A DNA stretch of 20,073 nt from assembly GCA_045536155.1 (NCBI GenBank), contig JAZSMZ010000031.1, forward strand, positions 1 through 20,073, written 5' to 3'. The notes below the pieces were generated by a model. It had not been told where the DNA came from. It made no database searches and saw only the letters and a program-made list of their open reading frames with translations. Each line of letters starts with the position of its first letter. The first letter of the stretch is position 1. This DNA comes from JAZQNC01 sp045536155. GTDB lineage: Bacteria; Bacillota; Clostridia; Oscillospirales; CAG-272. Positions 14,767 through 20,073 of the stretch are shown here, piece after piece. The translations under genes were made by a program, and so were the position numbers.

Positions 14767-16041
14767 ATGCATATTCTTTTAAGCCTTGCAATAGCACTCT
14801 ATGCGGGATTGATGCTGTCGCGCGTGGCTAAAAAACTCAAGCTTCCCGCCGTAACCGCATATCTCGTTGCAGGTATTCTGATCGGCCCCTACTGCCTCGG
14901 CGCATTCGGTATCGAGGGTATCGGATTTACCAGCATGGAAAACATCAAAACATACCGCCTTCTTTCGGACACCGCACTCGGATTTATCGCCTTTTCGATA
15001 GGCAACGAGTTCCGTCTTTCTCAGCTAAAAAAGATAGGCAAGCAGGCCGCCATTATAGGTATCGTGCAGGCGGTGTTCACAACTATCGTTGTTGATGTCG
15101 TACTTATCGGTCTGCACTTCTTAATGCCCGACAAGCTCCCGCTTTCGTCGGCAATCGTTCTCGGTGCGATCGCTTCGGCAACCGCTCCCGCTGCCACCTT
15201 GATGGTAGTTAAGCAATACAAGGCAAAGGGTCCCGTTACCGACATTCTTCTGCCCATCGTTGCTATCGACGATGCTGTCGGTCTGGTCCTTTTCGCAATA
15301 TCCTTCGGCATTGCAAAGGCGCTCAACGCAGGTGCGGTCAACCTCATATCTATCATCCTCGAGCCTATTTTTGAGGTCGTATTCTCCTTGGCACTCGGCG
15401 CGGCCATGGGCTTTTTGTTCAATTACAGCGAACGCTTCTTCCACTCGCGCTCGAAGCGTCTTGCCATGTCGGTCACCTTCGTGTTCCTGACCGTCGGACT
15501 CTCGATGCTTGAATTTGAGATTGCAGGTGTCCACGTTGCCTTCTCCTCTCTGCTCGTATGCATGATGCTCGGAACGGTATTTTGCAATATATGCGACTTT
15601 TCTGCCGAACTTATGGACAGAGTTGATCGCTGGACCGCTCCCCTTTTCATCCTCTTCTTCGTTATCAGCGGCAGCGAGCTTGAGCTTTCGGTATTCAGCG
15701 ACGGCTGGATAGTACTTATCGGTCTTGTATTCATCATAACACGCTGTCTTGGCAAATATTTTGGTGCGCGCTTCAGCTCGATTGCGGTAAAATGCGACAG
15801 CAACATCATAAAATATCTTGGAATCACCCTCTTTCCGCAGGCGGGTGTTGCGCTCGGCATGGCGCTTAAAGCCGAATCGTTGGGCGAGCATGGCGCGCTT
15901 ATCGCTAATATCACCCTTTTTGCGGTACTGATCTATGAGCTTGTCGGTCCCTATCTTACCAAAGTATCCCTTCTCAAGGCAGGCGAGATCCAGCCCGAAG
16001 GAAAAACCAGTGCACGAAAGAGCACCGATTGGCAGCACTGA
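14767..16041 (+). CDS. CPA2-family Na+/H+ antiporter (NapA/KefB-like membrane domain)
   Basis: The 424-residue protein is a polytopic membrane protein of the Na+/H+ exchanger fold. Diagnostic features are LPAVTAYLVAGILIGP (26-41) near the N terminus, ATAPAATLMVVKQ (138-150) in the unwound crossing helix, and the ion-binding pair AIDDAVGLV with Asp168-Asp169. An Asp-Asp pair is typical of electrogenic sodium/proton antiporters; electroneutral members usually have Asn-Asp. There is no C-terminal TrkA-N domain as in KefB/C, only a short hydrophilic tail. AAAGG precedes the ATG. The gene has its own promoter. In an organism producing succinate and reduced ferredoxin, it would link sodium and proton gradients and pH homeostasis; that link is inference. 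Confidence 0.87.
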   Translation: MHILLSLAIALYAGLMLSRVAKKLKLPAVTAYLVAGILIGPYCLGAFGIEGIGFTSMENIKTYRLLSDTALGFIAFSIGNEFRLSQLKKIGKQAAIIGIVQAVFTTIVVDVVLIGLHFLMPDKLPLSSAIVLGAIASATAPAATLMVVKQYKAKGPVTDILLPIVAIDDAVGLVLFAISFGIAKALNAGAVNLISIILEPIFEVVFSLALGAAMGFLFNYSERFFHSRSKRLAMSVTFVFLTVGLSMLEFEIAGVHVAFSSLLVCMMLGTVFCNICDFSAELMDRVDRWTAPLFILFFVISGSELELSVFSDGWIVLIGLVFIITRCLGKYFGARFSSIAVKCDSNIIKYLGITLFPQAGVALGMALKAESLGEHGALIANITLFAVLIYELVGPYLTKVSLLKAGEIQPEGKTSARKSTDWQH

Positions 16042-16260
16042 TATTGATAATATTAAAAGAATTGCCTGTTGGCATCGTGACAGATATAAATTTCTTGCGG
16101 ATTTGCGATAGCAAACATATCTCCAAAGCTGCATTGTTTATTTTAGCATAATAGCAATCAAAAAGGTTAGCTAGCGTAAAGGCGTGCATTCTTAGCGGAG
16201 AAATCATAGATCAATTTGCTCATATCAAATGGAATTGCTTCGCTGTAAACAAATAAGTAA

Positions 16261-16287
16261 CCCCGACAGATTTACGGTCTGTCGGGG
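16261..16287 (-). terminator. Strong hairpin downstream of the GNAT gene, probable terminator
   Basis: A perfect 10-base stem, CCCCGACAGA (16261-16270) with TCTGTCGGGG (16278-16287), and a 7-base loop. On the minus strand it lies about 26 bases after the acetyltransferase stop and is followed by a modestly T-rich stretch. It could also stop transcripts from the antiporter on the plus strand, though no good T tract follows there. The flanking sequence 16042-16260 holds no gene I can support. Confidence 0.65.
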
Positions 16288-16313
16288 ATTGCTATTCTAT
16301 ACATTGGAATATG

Positions 16314-16754
16314 TCAATTTATTTTTTGATAAACAAGGTTTATTAACTCATCGTCTTTTGATGTTCGTGTGAATCCTGCGCTTTCAAATAATTTTAACGA
16401 TGCACTATTTGTTTCATCAATAGAGATTTCAATTTTATTGTAGTTAAGTTTGAAAATATCATTTTGAATATCTTCAATTACTTTCGTTGCAAAACCTTTT
16501 CTTTGAAACTTTGGAAATATCAGAATATCCATATAAAGTAAATTCTCGTTTAGTTCAAGGTGTATTGCGCCAATCAATTCGTCCTTATTCCACACCTTGT
16601 AAAAATATACACCGTGGGTCTTGGTGACATAGCAAAAATAATTATCGCTAATATTCAGATACCTTGAAACTTCCGGGAGTCGATATATTTCTTTAAGTTT
16701 AGGAATCGTTATATCATTTTCATCATGCATTTGTTCATAAGTCAAATTGTCCAT
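16314..16754 (-). CDS. GNAT-family N-acetyltransferase
   Basis: The 146-residue protein has the GNAT fold pattern: a strand with LIGAIHLELNE, acetyl-CoA motif A LIFPKFQRKGFATKVIEDI (QRKGFA as the Q/RxxGxG/A loop, about residues 84-89), and the C-terminal motif DETNSASLKLFESAGF (about 113-128). It transfers an acetyl group from acetyl-CoA to an amine; the acceptor is unknown. The gene is visibly more AT rich than regions 1 and 2 and uses A/T-ending codons, suggesting a different origin. An in-frame TAA lies five codons before the ATG at 16754, so this is the earliest ATG start; the ribosome site is weak (AGGAG is about 20 bases upstream). A MITE-like element lies upstream. Confidence 0.85.
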   Translation of the reverse strand: MDNLTYEQMHDENDITIPKLKEIYRLPEVSRYLNISDNYFCYVTKTHGVYFYKVWNKDELIGAIHLELNENLLYMDILIFPKFQRKGFATKVIEDIQNDIFKLNYNKIEISIDETNSASLKLFESAGFTRTSKDDELINLVYQKIN

Positions 16755-16864
16755 AATATATCTTTGTTAAACTCCTGGTTGTCGTTCTGTTTTATCGCCA
16801 GTTTCGCCTTTGTATTACAAAGGCGCAGGGCAAAGCCCATACCCCTAAAGGTTGCGCGCATCCT

Positions 16865-17001
16865 AAGGCTCCCTCCGGGAGGGAGCTGGCGCCGTAGGCG
16901 ACTGAGGGAGAGTGCGTTACAATGAAGTTAGCACAGGTCTAAAGTCACGCAGGCTCCTTCCACCGCTAACGCGGTCCCCCTCCCTCTCGGAGGGAGGCTT
17001 T
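16865..17001. repeat. MITE-like non-coding element with hairpin ends
   Basis: The left end starts AAGGCTCCCTCC and folds into GCTCCCTC/GAGGGAGC (16868-16886); the right end is CCTCCCTC, loop TCG, GAGGGAGG (16979-16997) followed by CTTTC. Read on the opposite strand the right end begins GAAAGCCTCCCTCC, so the two ends are similar inverted repeats. The interior contains GGCGCCGTAGGCGACTGAGGGAG. Such GGCTCCCTCC elements are, from memory, dispersed in many Clostridia genomes. It carries no transposase. A clear target-site duplication is not visible. It separates the GNAT gene from its likely promoter. Confidence 0.75.
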
Positions 17002-17012
17002 CTATTAACTCC

Positions 17013-17041
17013 ATTATAACACAAATCGGCAGAGGAAACAA
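17013..17041 (-). promoter_or_regulatory. Extended -10 promoter pointing through the MITE into the GNAT gene
   Basis: On the minus strand TTGTTT (17041-17036), 17-base spacer, TATAAT (17018-17013) with TG at 17021-17020. The expected start near 17006 gives a leader of about 250 bases containing the whole MITE-like element before the acetyltransferase ATG at 16754. Confidence 0.65.
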
Positions 17042-17053
17042 TCCCTCTGCCGA
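17026..17053 (+). terminator. Hairpin followed by a T tract, possible orphan terminator
   Basis: TCGGCAGAGG (17026-17035) pairs perfectly with CCTCTGCCGA (17044-17053) around an 8-base loop, followed by AATTTTT. It looks like a plus-strand terminator but has no intact plus-strand gene upstream, and it overlaps the -35 and spacer of the minus-strand promoter, so it could also affect that promoter. Confidence 0.5.
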
Positions 17054-17344
17054 AATTTTTGTGCCTGCAAATTCTCCGTTAAGAACAACAGAGAAAATGC
17101 TGTCGGCCCCTTTTCTATCGCTCAATATTCGTTTTTGGAGTGAATATTGAATTGTTGCAGGAAAAACGCACGTTTTATTATCAGGATTATGCTCTTTTGA
17201 GACACGGTGGCGTAAAAAATGCTTCAAAAGCATTAAATGGTAATTATTACAATCAAGCATTTGATATTTGTGCAAATTGACGATGGAAATAGTCCGGTTT
17301 CGCTGTCAAAAGGGCACACGGTGCCACAAAATGACCGTTTTCTA

Positions 17345-17373
17345 TTGACATATAGTTCGAAATACTGTATAAT
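17345..17373 (+). promoter_or_regulatory. Perfect consensus sigma-A promoter for the zinc-ribbon membrane protein
   Basis: TTGACA (17345-17350), 17-base spacer, TATAAT (17368-17373), all 12 positions consensus. The start is predicted near 17379-17380, inside a 12-base palindrome CTGCATATGCAG (17378-17389) that could be an operator. Confidence 0.9.
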
Positions 17374-17377
17374 ATAG

Positions 17378-17446
17378 CTGCATATGCAGAGCAAGTGCGC
17401 GCAAATATCCAAAAATAAATGCCAAGAAATTGGCTGTTTGCACTTG
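17378..17446 (+). promoter_or_regulatory. Structured 5' leader upstream of the zinc-ribbon gene
   Basis: The leader between promoter and ATG is about 140 bases. After the 12-base palindrome at 17378-17389, CAAGTG plus CAAA (17392-17397 and 17402-17405) can pair with TTTG plus CACTTG (17437-17446), enclosing GCCAA-GAAA-TTGGC (17421-17434), a five-base stem with a GNRA tetraloop. No known riboswitch class is recognised. The leader may simply be an unstructured AT-rich UTR with chance pairing, but the nested arms and tetraloop are suggestive. Confidence 0.4.
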
Positions 17447-17519
17447 ATCGGTAAAATGTCAGTAATATGCATACAATGTATAATTATTCATAACACGAAA
17501 GAGTTATCGGTTAGTCATT

Positions 17520-17960
17520 ATGCAAAAATGTAAGTACTGCGATAGGGAAATACTTGAGGGCGAGGTCTGCGACGTTTGCGCAGCCAAGCTTGATGCGGTT
17601 TCAACCCGCTCACCTCAATCGCTCTATTTTCGCAGAGAGGACATCAGAAAGAATATCGCGGCGGCGTGTTTTTCATACATACCGTTTGTGTTCGTGTTCT
17701 TGCTGAAGAGGTCCAAGCAATCTGTTTATCTTAAATACCATATCGTTCGTGCCATGTACATGAACATAATCGCCCTTTCCTTTGCGGTTGTCGGTATTGC
17801 CGCCCATCTGATTTTTCCGTTGTTTTTGAGCGACCTTTTGGCGGTCAGCGTGCGCAATATCGTTATTGCGGCGATGATGGTCATCTGGGCGATACTGTTC
17901 GGTATATGCTCACACAAAGCGCTTACGGGACTGCCTTTTAAGTATATTTTCAAAAAATAA
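17520..17960 (+). CDS. Zinc-ribbon small membrane protein (DUF4870/Tic20-like)
   Basis: The 146-residue protein begins with a zinc ribbon, CKYCDREILEGEVCDVC (residues 4-20), formed by two CxxC knuckles. It is followed by about three hydrophobic segments (near 49-61, 80-104 and 112-131). The segment FSYIPFVFVFLLKRSKQSVYLKYHIVRA resembles the DUF4870 pattern in which a membrane helix is followed by charged residues and FHxxQG; here YHIVRA takes that place. Function is unknown. The ribosome site is weak (GAAAGAG about 17 bases before the ATG), although the promoter is perfect. It is a single-gene unit closed by a terminator. Confidence 0.7.
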   Translation: MQKCKYCDREILEGEVCDVCAAKLDAVSTRSPQSLYFRREDIRKNIAAACFSYIPFVFVFLLKRSKQSVYLKYHIVRAMYMNIIALSFAVVGIAAHLIFPLFLSDLLAVSVRNIVIAAMMVIWAILFGICSHKALTGLPFKYIFKK

Positions 17961-17962
17961 AC

Positions 17963-17988
17963 AAAGGAGTGCTTCGGCACTCCTTTTT
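17963..17988 (+). terminator. Rho-independent terminator with UUCG tetraloop
   Basis: AAAGGAGTGC (17963-17972), loop TTCG and GCACTCCTTT (17977-17986) running into a T tract, directly after the zinc-ribbon gene stop codon. Confidence 0.93.
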
Positions 17989-18012
17989 GGTTTGAAAAGT
18001 TTAGTTTAAAAA

Positions 18013-18074
18013 CAAAACAAAAAAGCACCTGAAATCAGGTGCTATTTGAGGCGTGTTGACAAAAAAGATGCCTA
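18013..18074 (-). repeat. 62-base 3' element, copy 1 (includes stop codon and terminator)
   Basis: Read on the minus strand this unit begins with the TAG stop of the lipoprotein gene (18074-18072), continues GCATCTTTTTTGTCAACACG and ends in a terminator. Copy 2 at 18761-18822 is identical at 60 of 62 positions, without gaps; the differences are one base in the hairpin loop and one base in the stem-distal spacer. Confidence 0.95.
18019..18043 (-). terminator. Rho-independent terminator of the lipoprotein gene
   Basis: On the minus strand AGCACCTG, loop ATTT, CAGGTGCT, then six Ts (plus-strand A run at 18019-18024). The hairpin lies within repeat copy 1. Confidence 0.9.
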
Positions 18075-18602
18075 TTCAAAAGCGTTTTCAATAGGAGAAC
18101 TGAACTCAAATCTAATGATTTTTATTCCAAAAATTTCTTCCAGCTGTTCATTGGTCAATTTTGTAACATCGTTATGCGTTACTTTGGGCTCGGTTTTGTA
18201 TTGCTCATCATATGAGATGTAGGGAGTATAGTCCTTATCATCTGGATCTCCGAGATAATATCCACCATTGCCTATGTGTAATCTTATGGAAGCTTCTTCA
18301 TTTATTCTTCCTTTGGTGAGTTTAGACTCGGTGTTATCTTCAAAAACCATAAGCGTTTTATTGCTTTCATTTTTTAACGAAACAGAATACCACCTACTTG
18401 GAATGAAACCAGTTGTGTCAATTCCGTTGTAACTGCACACCACTATATCGTCAATTATATATCTCTCGCCATTTATTTCATATTCCAAATAAATTGGGAA
18501 CTCACCTTCGGTTATCGCTGGGTCCTTAATATCACAAGAAACCATTGTTAGCACACATAATACAATAATTATTATAAACAATGCTTTAAAAAGGTGTTTC
18601 AT
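18072..18602 (-). CDS. Putative lipoprotein of unknown function
   Basis: The 176-residue protein starts MKHLFKALF and has a hydrophobic signal segment (FIIIIVLCVLTMVSC) ending in a lipobox-like MVSC, so it is probably a lipid-anchored exported protein; the -3 methionine is not the usual leucine. The mature part is hydrophilic and rich in Tyr, Asp and Glu, with IYLEYEINGERYIIDDIVV at its start, and is not recognised. The start at 18602 is preferred over an upstream in-frame ATG at 18626 because GGTGGAG precedes it and the -10 box overlaps the upstream ATG. It lies downstream of the membrane MerR gene on the same strand but has its own promoter. Both genes share the same 3' element, suggesting a related history. 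Confidence 0.75.
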   Translation of the reverse strand: MKHLFKALFIIIIVLCVLTMVSCDIKDPAITEGEFPIYLEYEINGERYIIDDIVVCSYNGIDTTGFIPSRWYSVSLKNESNKTLMVFEDNTESKLTKGRINEEASIRLHIGNGGYYLGDPDDKDYTPYISYDEQYKTEPKVTHNDVTKLTNEQLEEIFGIKIIRFEFSSPIENAFE

Positions 18603-18625
18603 ATCTCCACCGCCTTTCCGATTCA

Positions 18626-18654
18626 ATTATAACATATTTCCCGATACTTTTCAA
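18626..18654 (-). promoter_or_regulatory. Extended -10 sigma-A promoter for the lipoprotein gene
   Basis: On the minus strand TTGAAA (18654-18649), 17-base spacer, TATAAT (18631-18626) preceded by TG. The transcript would start near 18620 with a very short leader before the ATG at 18602. Confidence 0.88.
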
Positions 18655-18760
18655 TACCTCCGACAAAATAACGCCGGAATAACACCTTACTACTCAATCT
18701 TACCTGTTATTTTCCAAAAAGCATCTCGCATTGATTAGGTTAAAAGTGAGCGTAAAAAAG

Positions 18761-18822
18761 CAAAACAAAAAAGCACCTGAAAACAGGTGCTATTTGAGGC
18801 GTGTTGATAAAAAAGATGCCTA
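18761..18822 (-). repeat. 62-base 3' element, copy 2 (includes stop codon and terminator)
   Basis: The same element as at 18013-18074. It begins with the TAG stop of the MerR-type gene (18822-18820) and ends in the terminator and a CAAAAC-type A/C run. Similarity stops abruptly at the stop codon: the coding sequences just upstream of the two copies do not match. Confidence 0.95.
18767..18791 (-). terminator. Rho-independent terminator of the membrane MerR gene
   Basis: On the minus strand AGCACCTG, loop TTTT, CAGGTGCT, then six Ts. It is part of repeat copy 2 and separates this gene from the lipoprotein promoter at 18654-18626. Confidence 0.9.
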
Positions 18823-20010
18823 CCAATCAAGCTGCAAATAGTACGGCTGATCGACTCCGTTTTCAAGGCTATCACAATAAATGTAGCGAACTACGTTTGC
18901 TGTTTCGCTATAGGCAAAAATGAGATATTGATAATTATTCGTTGCTTTTTGGAACGGTTCATCCCCACTGTATAAAATCAAACAAGTATATTTGCCTTTT
19001 TCAATTTCAACAAATTTGTAACCATAAGTTTTGTCCGCGATCGCTTTTTCAAATACGCCCTTTACGCGCTGTACTTCCTCACCAAACTTATCAGCCTCTA
19101 ACGGCCACTCGGCATAAATATCATACGTATAATCCATATCGTAGAAGAACTGATAATAATATTTTGCATCCAAATAGATAGCTTCCCATTCACCGTTTTC
19201 ATTTTCTACATTCTCAAAATAGTGCGGCCACATGGGGAACACTTCATTGAAAACCTTATTTCTGGTAGCAAGGCAATCGGGATCAAAATTTCTGTAATTA
19301 CGAAAATCGACTGTTTCCGAATGTGTAACAATTCCATATGGCATAACAAAGCTAAAAGGTATAGCAACGACGCATAGGTACAGAATAATTCGTTTGGCGA
19401 TCTTCTTTATGTTGGTCTTTAACTTTGTAATAACAAGAATGGAAATGGACGGTATTAACGTGAAAAATGTTAAAATGACATTAGCTATGCTGATTTTGGG
19501 ATAGGCATACATGGTTATATCATTGATAATGCCACCAATAACTAAAACAAATGGCAACCACACAACGAAAAAAATCACAAAACTTTTTATAATTCTTTTG
19601 GGATTGCGTTTTGGCAGTTCTACAGGCACTTCAAGTTTTGATTCGCTTTGTAATAAAATCTTCGAAAGTTCCTCAACAGAATATGCTTTTTTGTCTTCTA
19701 CGCAAGCAAGTGCTTTTAATCGTTCTAGAGATTCATCTGCTTTAATTCTTGTTCTTTGCTTGACATTTTCTATTATAGCGATACTTGTTTGTGAATCTAA
19801 TAAAATGTTATGTATTTCGTCAATAGAAAAACCGTATTTTCGAAGAGTAGCGATATTTTGAAGGGCAGTAATGTCACTTTGAGAGAACTCAAAAGATCGG
19901 CGCCCCAAATAATTTTCTGTAAATTGAGGCGCGATTAGTTGCTCATCAATATATACCCGAATTGTACGTGCGGTAAGCCCTGACAGCACACATACAGCTT
20001 TTATTTTCAC
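18820..20010 (-). CDS. Membrane-anchored MerR-family regulator with extracytoplasmic sensor domain
   Basis: The 396-residue protein has an N-terminal MerR helix-turn-helix (residues 1-71): VCVLSGLTARTIRVYIDEQL fits the first helix-turn-helix and FSQSDITALQNIATLRKYGF the wing and following helix, then SIDEIHNILL. A helical dimerisation stretch (about 72-125) follows, then three hydrophobic segments (about 143-161, 175-195, 207-226). An odd number of segments puts the last about 170 residues outside the cell; that part is rich in Tyr and Asp and unrecognised. The start is GTG at 20010: the upstream ATG at 20025 is inside the strong ribosome site GGAGGTG eight bases before it. It probably binds DNA at the membrane in response to an outside signal; the target is unknown, perhaps its own promoter or the neighbouring lipoprotein gene. 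Confidence 0.8.
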   Translation of the reverse strand: MKIKAVCVLSGLTARTIRVYIDEQLIAPQFTENYLGRRSFEFSQSDITALQNIATLRKYGFSIDEIHNILLDSQTSIAIIENVKQRTRIKADESLERLKALACVEDKKAYSVEELSKILLQSESKLEVPVELPKRNPKRIIKSFVIFFVVWLPFVLVIGGIINDITMYAYPKISIANVILTFFTLIPSISILVITKLKTNIKKIAKRIILYLCVVAIPFSFVMPYGIVTHSETVDFRNYRNFDPDCLATRNKVFNEVFPMWPHYFENVENENGEWEAIYLDAKYYYQFFYDMDYTYDIYAEWPLEADKFGEEVQRVKGVFEKAIADKTYGYKFVEIEKGKYTCLILYSGDEPFQKATNNYQYLIFAYSETANVVRYIYCDSLENGVDQPYYLQLDW

Positions 20011-20034
20011 AATTATCACCTCCATGGTTATCAG

Positions 20035-20063
20035 TTTACAATGTTACATAGGGGAATTGTCAA
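20035..20063 (-). promoter_or_regulatory. Promoter of the MerR-type gene with overlapping dyad
   Basis: On the minus strand TTGACA (20063-20058), 17-base spacer and a weak -10 TGTAAA (20040-20035). The boxes are arms of an imperfect inverted repeat: TTGACAAT (20063-20056) and ATTGTAAA (20042-20035), 7 of 8 positions complementary. A dyad spanning -35 to -10 is the usual MerR arrangement, so autoregulation is plausible. Confidence 0.6.
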
Positions 20064-20073
20064 GAGATTTTTG

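Larger units (their letters stand above)
16755..17519. other. Gene-poor 765-base stretch with hairpins, a MITE-like element and two promoters
   Basis: No convincing gene was found. From left to right it holds a perfect hairpin CGCCTTTGT/ACAAAGGCG (16805-16825), the MITE-like element (16865-17001), a minus-strand promoter, a hairpin with T tract (17026-17053), an inverted repeat CAATATTC/GAATATTG (17123-17130 and 17142-17149), a short hairpin AATGCTT/AAGCATT (17218-17234), and the promoter plus leader of the zinc-ribbon gene. A 46-codon plus-strand frame from GTG 17140 to TGA 17280 has coding-like amino acid composition (FYYQDYALLRHGGVKNASKA) but no ribosome site and may be a gene remnant. A 115-codon minus-strand frame (16928-17275) runs through the repeat and is not accepted. 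Confidence 0.6.

Noticed and set aside
15974..16207. 77-codon minus-strand frame overlapping the antiporter 3' end
   Set aside because: Overlaps a well-supported gene, has no ribosome site and no recognisable domain.
16042..16260. tRNA or small RNA in the gap after the antiporter
   Set aside because: No cloverleaf or conserved tRNA boxes; only short weak inverted repeats.
16928..17275. 115-codon minus-strand frame as a gene
   Set aside because: Its C-terminal third is read from the MITE-like repeat and it contains hairpins and a promoter; no family recognised and no ribosome site.
18013..18822. CRISPR-like or integron attC repeats
   Set aside because: Only two copies, long spacing filled by a gene, and the repeat contains an ordinary terminator; no integrase or cas genes.

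Overview
The window looks like a chromosomal segment of a strictly anaerobic member of the Firmicutes/Clostridia, probably a gut-type Oscillospiraceae or Christensenellales relative. The reasons are the consensus sigma-A promoters, strong GGAGG ribosome sites, dense ferredoxin-type proteins, lack of any quinone-linked or heme protein, and a MITE-like GGCTCCCTCC repeat that I recall from Clostridia. The taxonomic placement is inference; no rRNA is present.

Region 1 (1-12353) is a fermentative electron-transfer locus, all on the plus strand. It starts with the 3' part of an L-lactate dehydrogenase and a complete class II fumarase. After a 179-base gap with palindromic repeats come ten tightly packed genes: hdrB, hdrC, hdrA, mvhD/flxD, flxC, flxB, flxA, a soluble fumarate-reductase iron-sulfur subunit (frdB), its flavoprotein (frdA) and a short AspT/SucE-type carboxylate transporter, closed by a strong terminator. 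Gene order and overlaps suggest one cytosolic machine. In the proposed model NADH enters at FlxA, passes FlxB/FlxC/MvhD to the bifurcating flavin of HdrA, one branch reduces ferredoxin, and the other goes through HdrBC and FrdB to FrdA, which reduces fumarate. Fumarase supplies fumarate from malate and the transporter would export succinate or exchange dicarboxylates. No membrane anchor is encoded, FrdB has four cysteines at both of its cubane motifs, and FrdA lacks the covalent-flavin histidine, so the enzyme looks quinone-independent. This proposed electron-bifurcating fumarate reductase is the most interesting content of the window.

Region 2 (12355-16313) holds a FIST-domain protein and an MFS transporter (OPA-like) in convergent orientation sharing a bidirectional terminator. 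The MFS gene and a CPA2-type Na+/H+ antiporter diverge from back-to-back consensus promoters.

Region 3 (16314-20073) is accessory-looking: an AT-rich GNAT acetyltransferase, a 765-base gene-poor stretch with a MITE-like element and several hairpins, a zinc-ribbon membrane protein with a structured leader, a lipoprotein, and a membrane-anchored MerR-family regulator. The last two genes end in a nearly identical 62-base 3' element that begins at the stop codon and includes the terminator. No tRNA, rRNA, CRISPR array, transposase or replication origin was seen.
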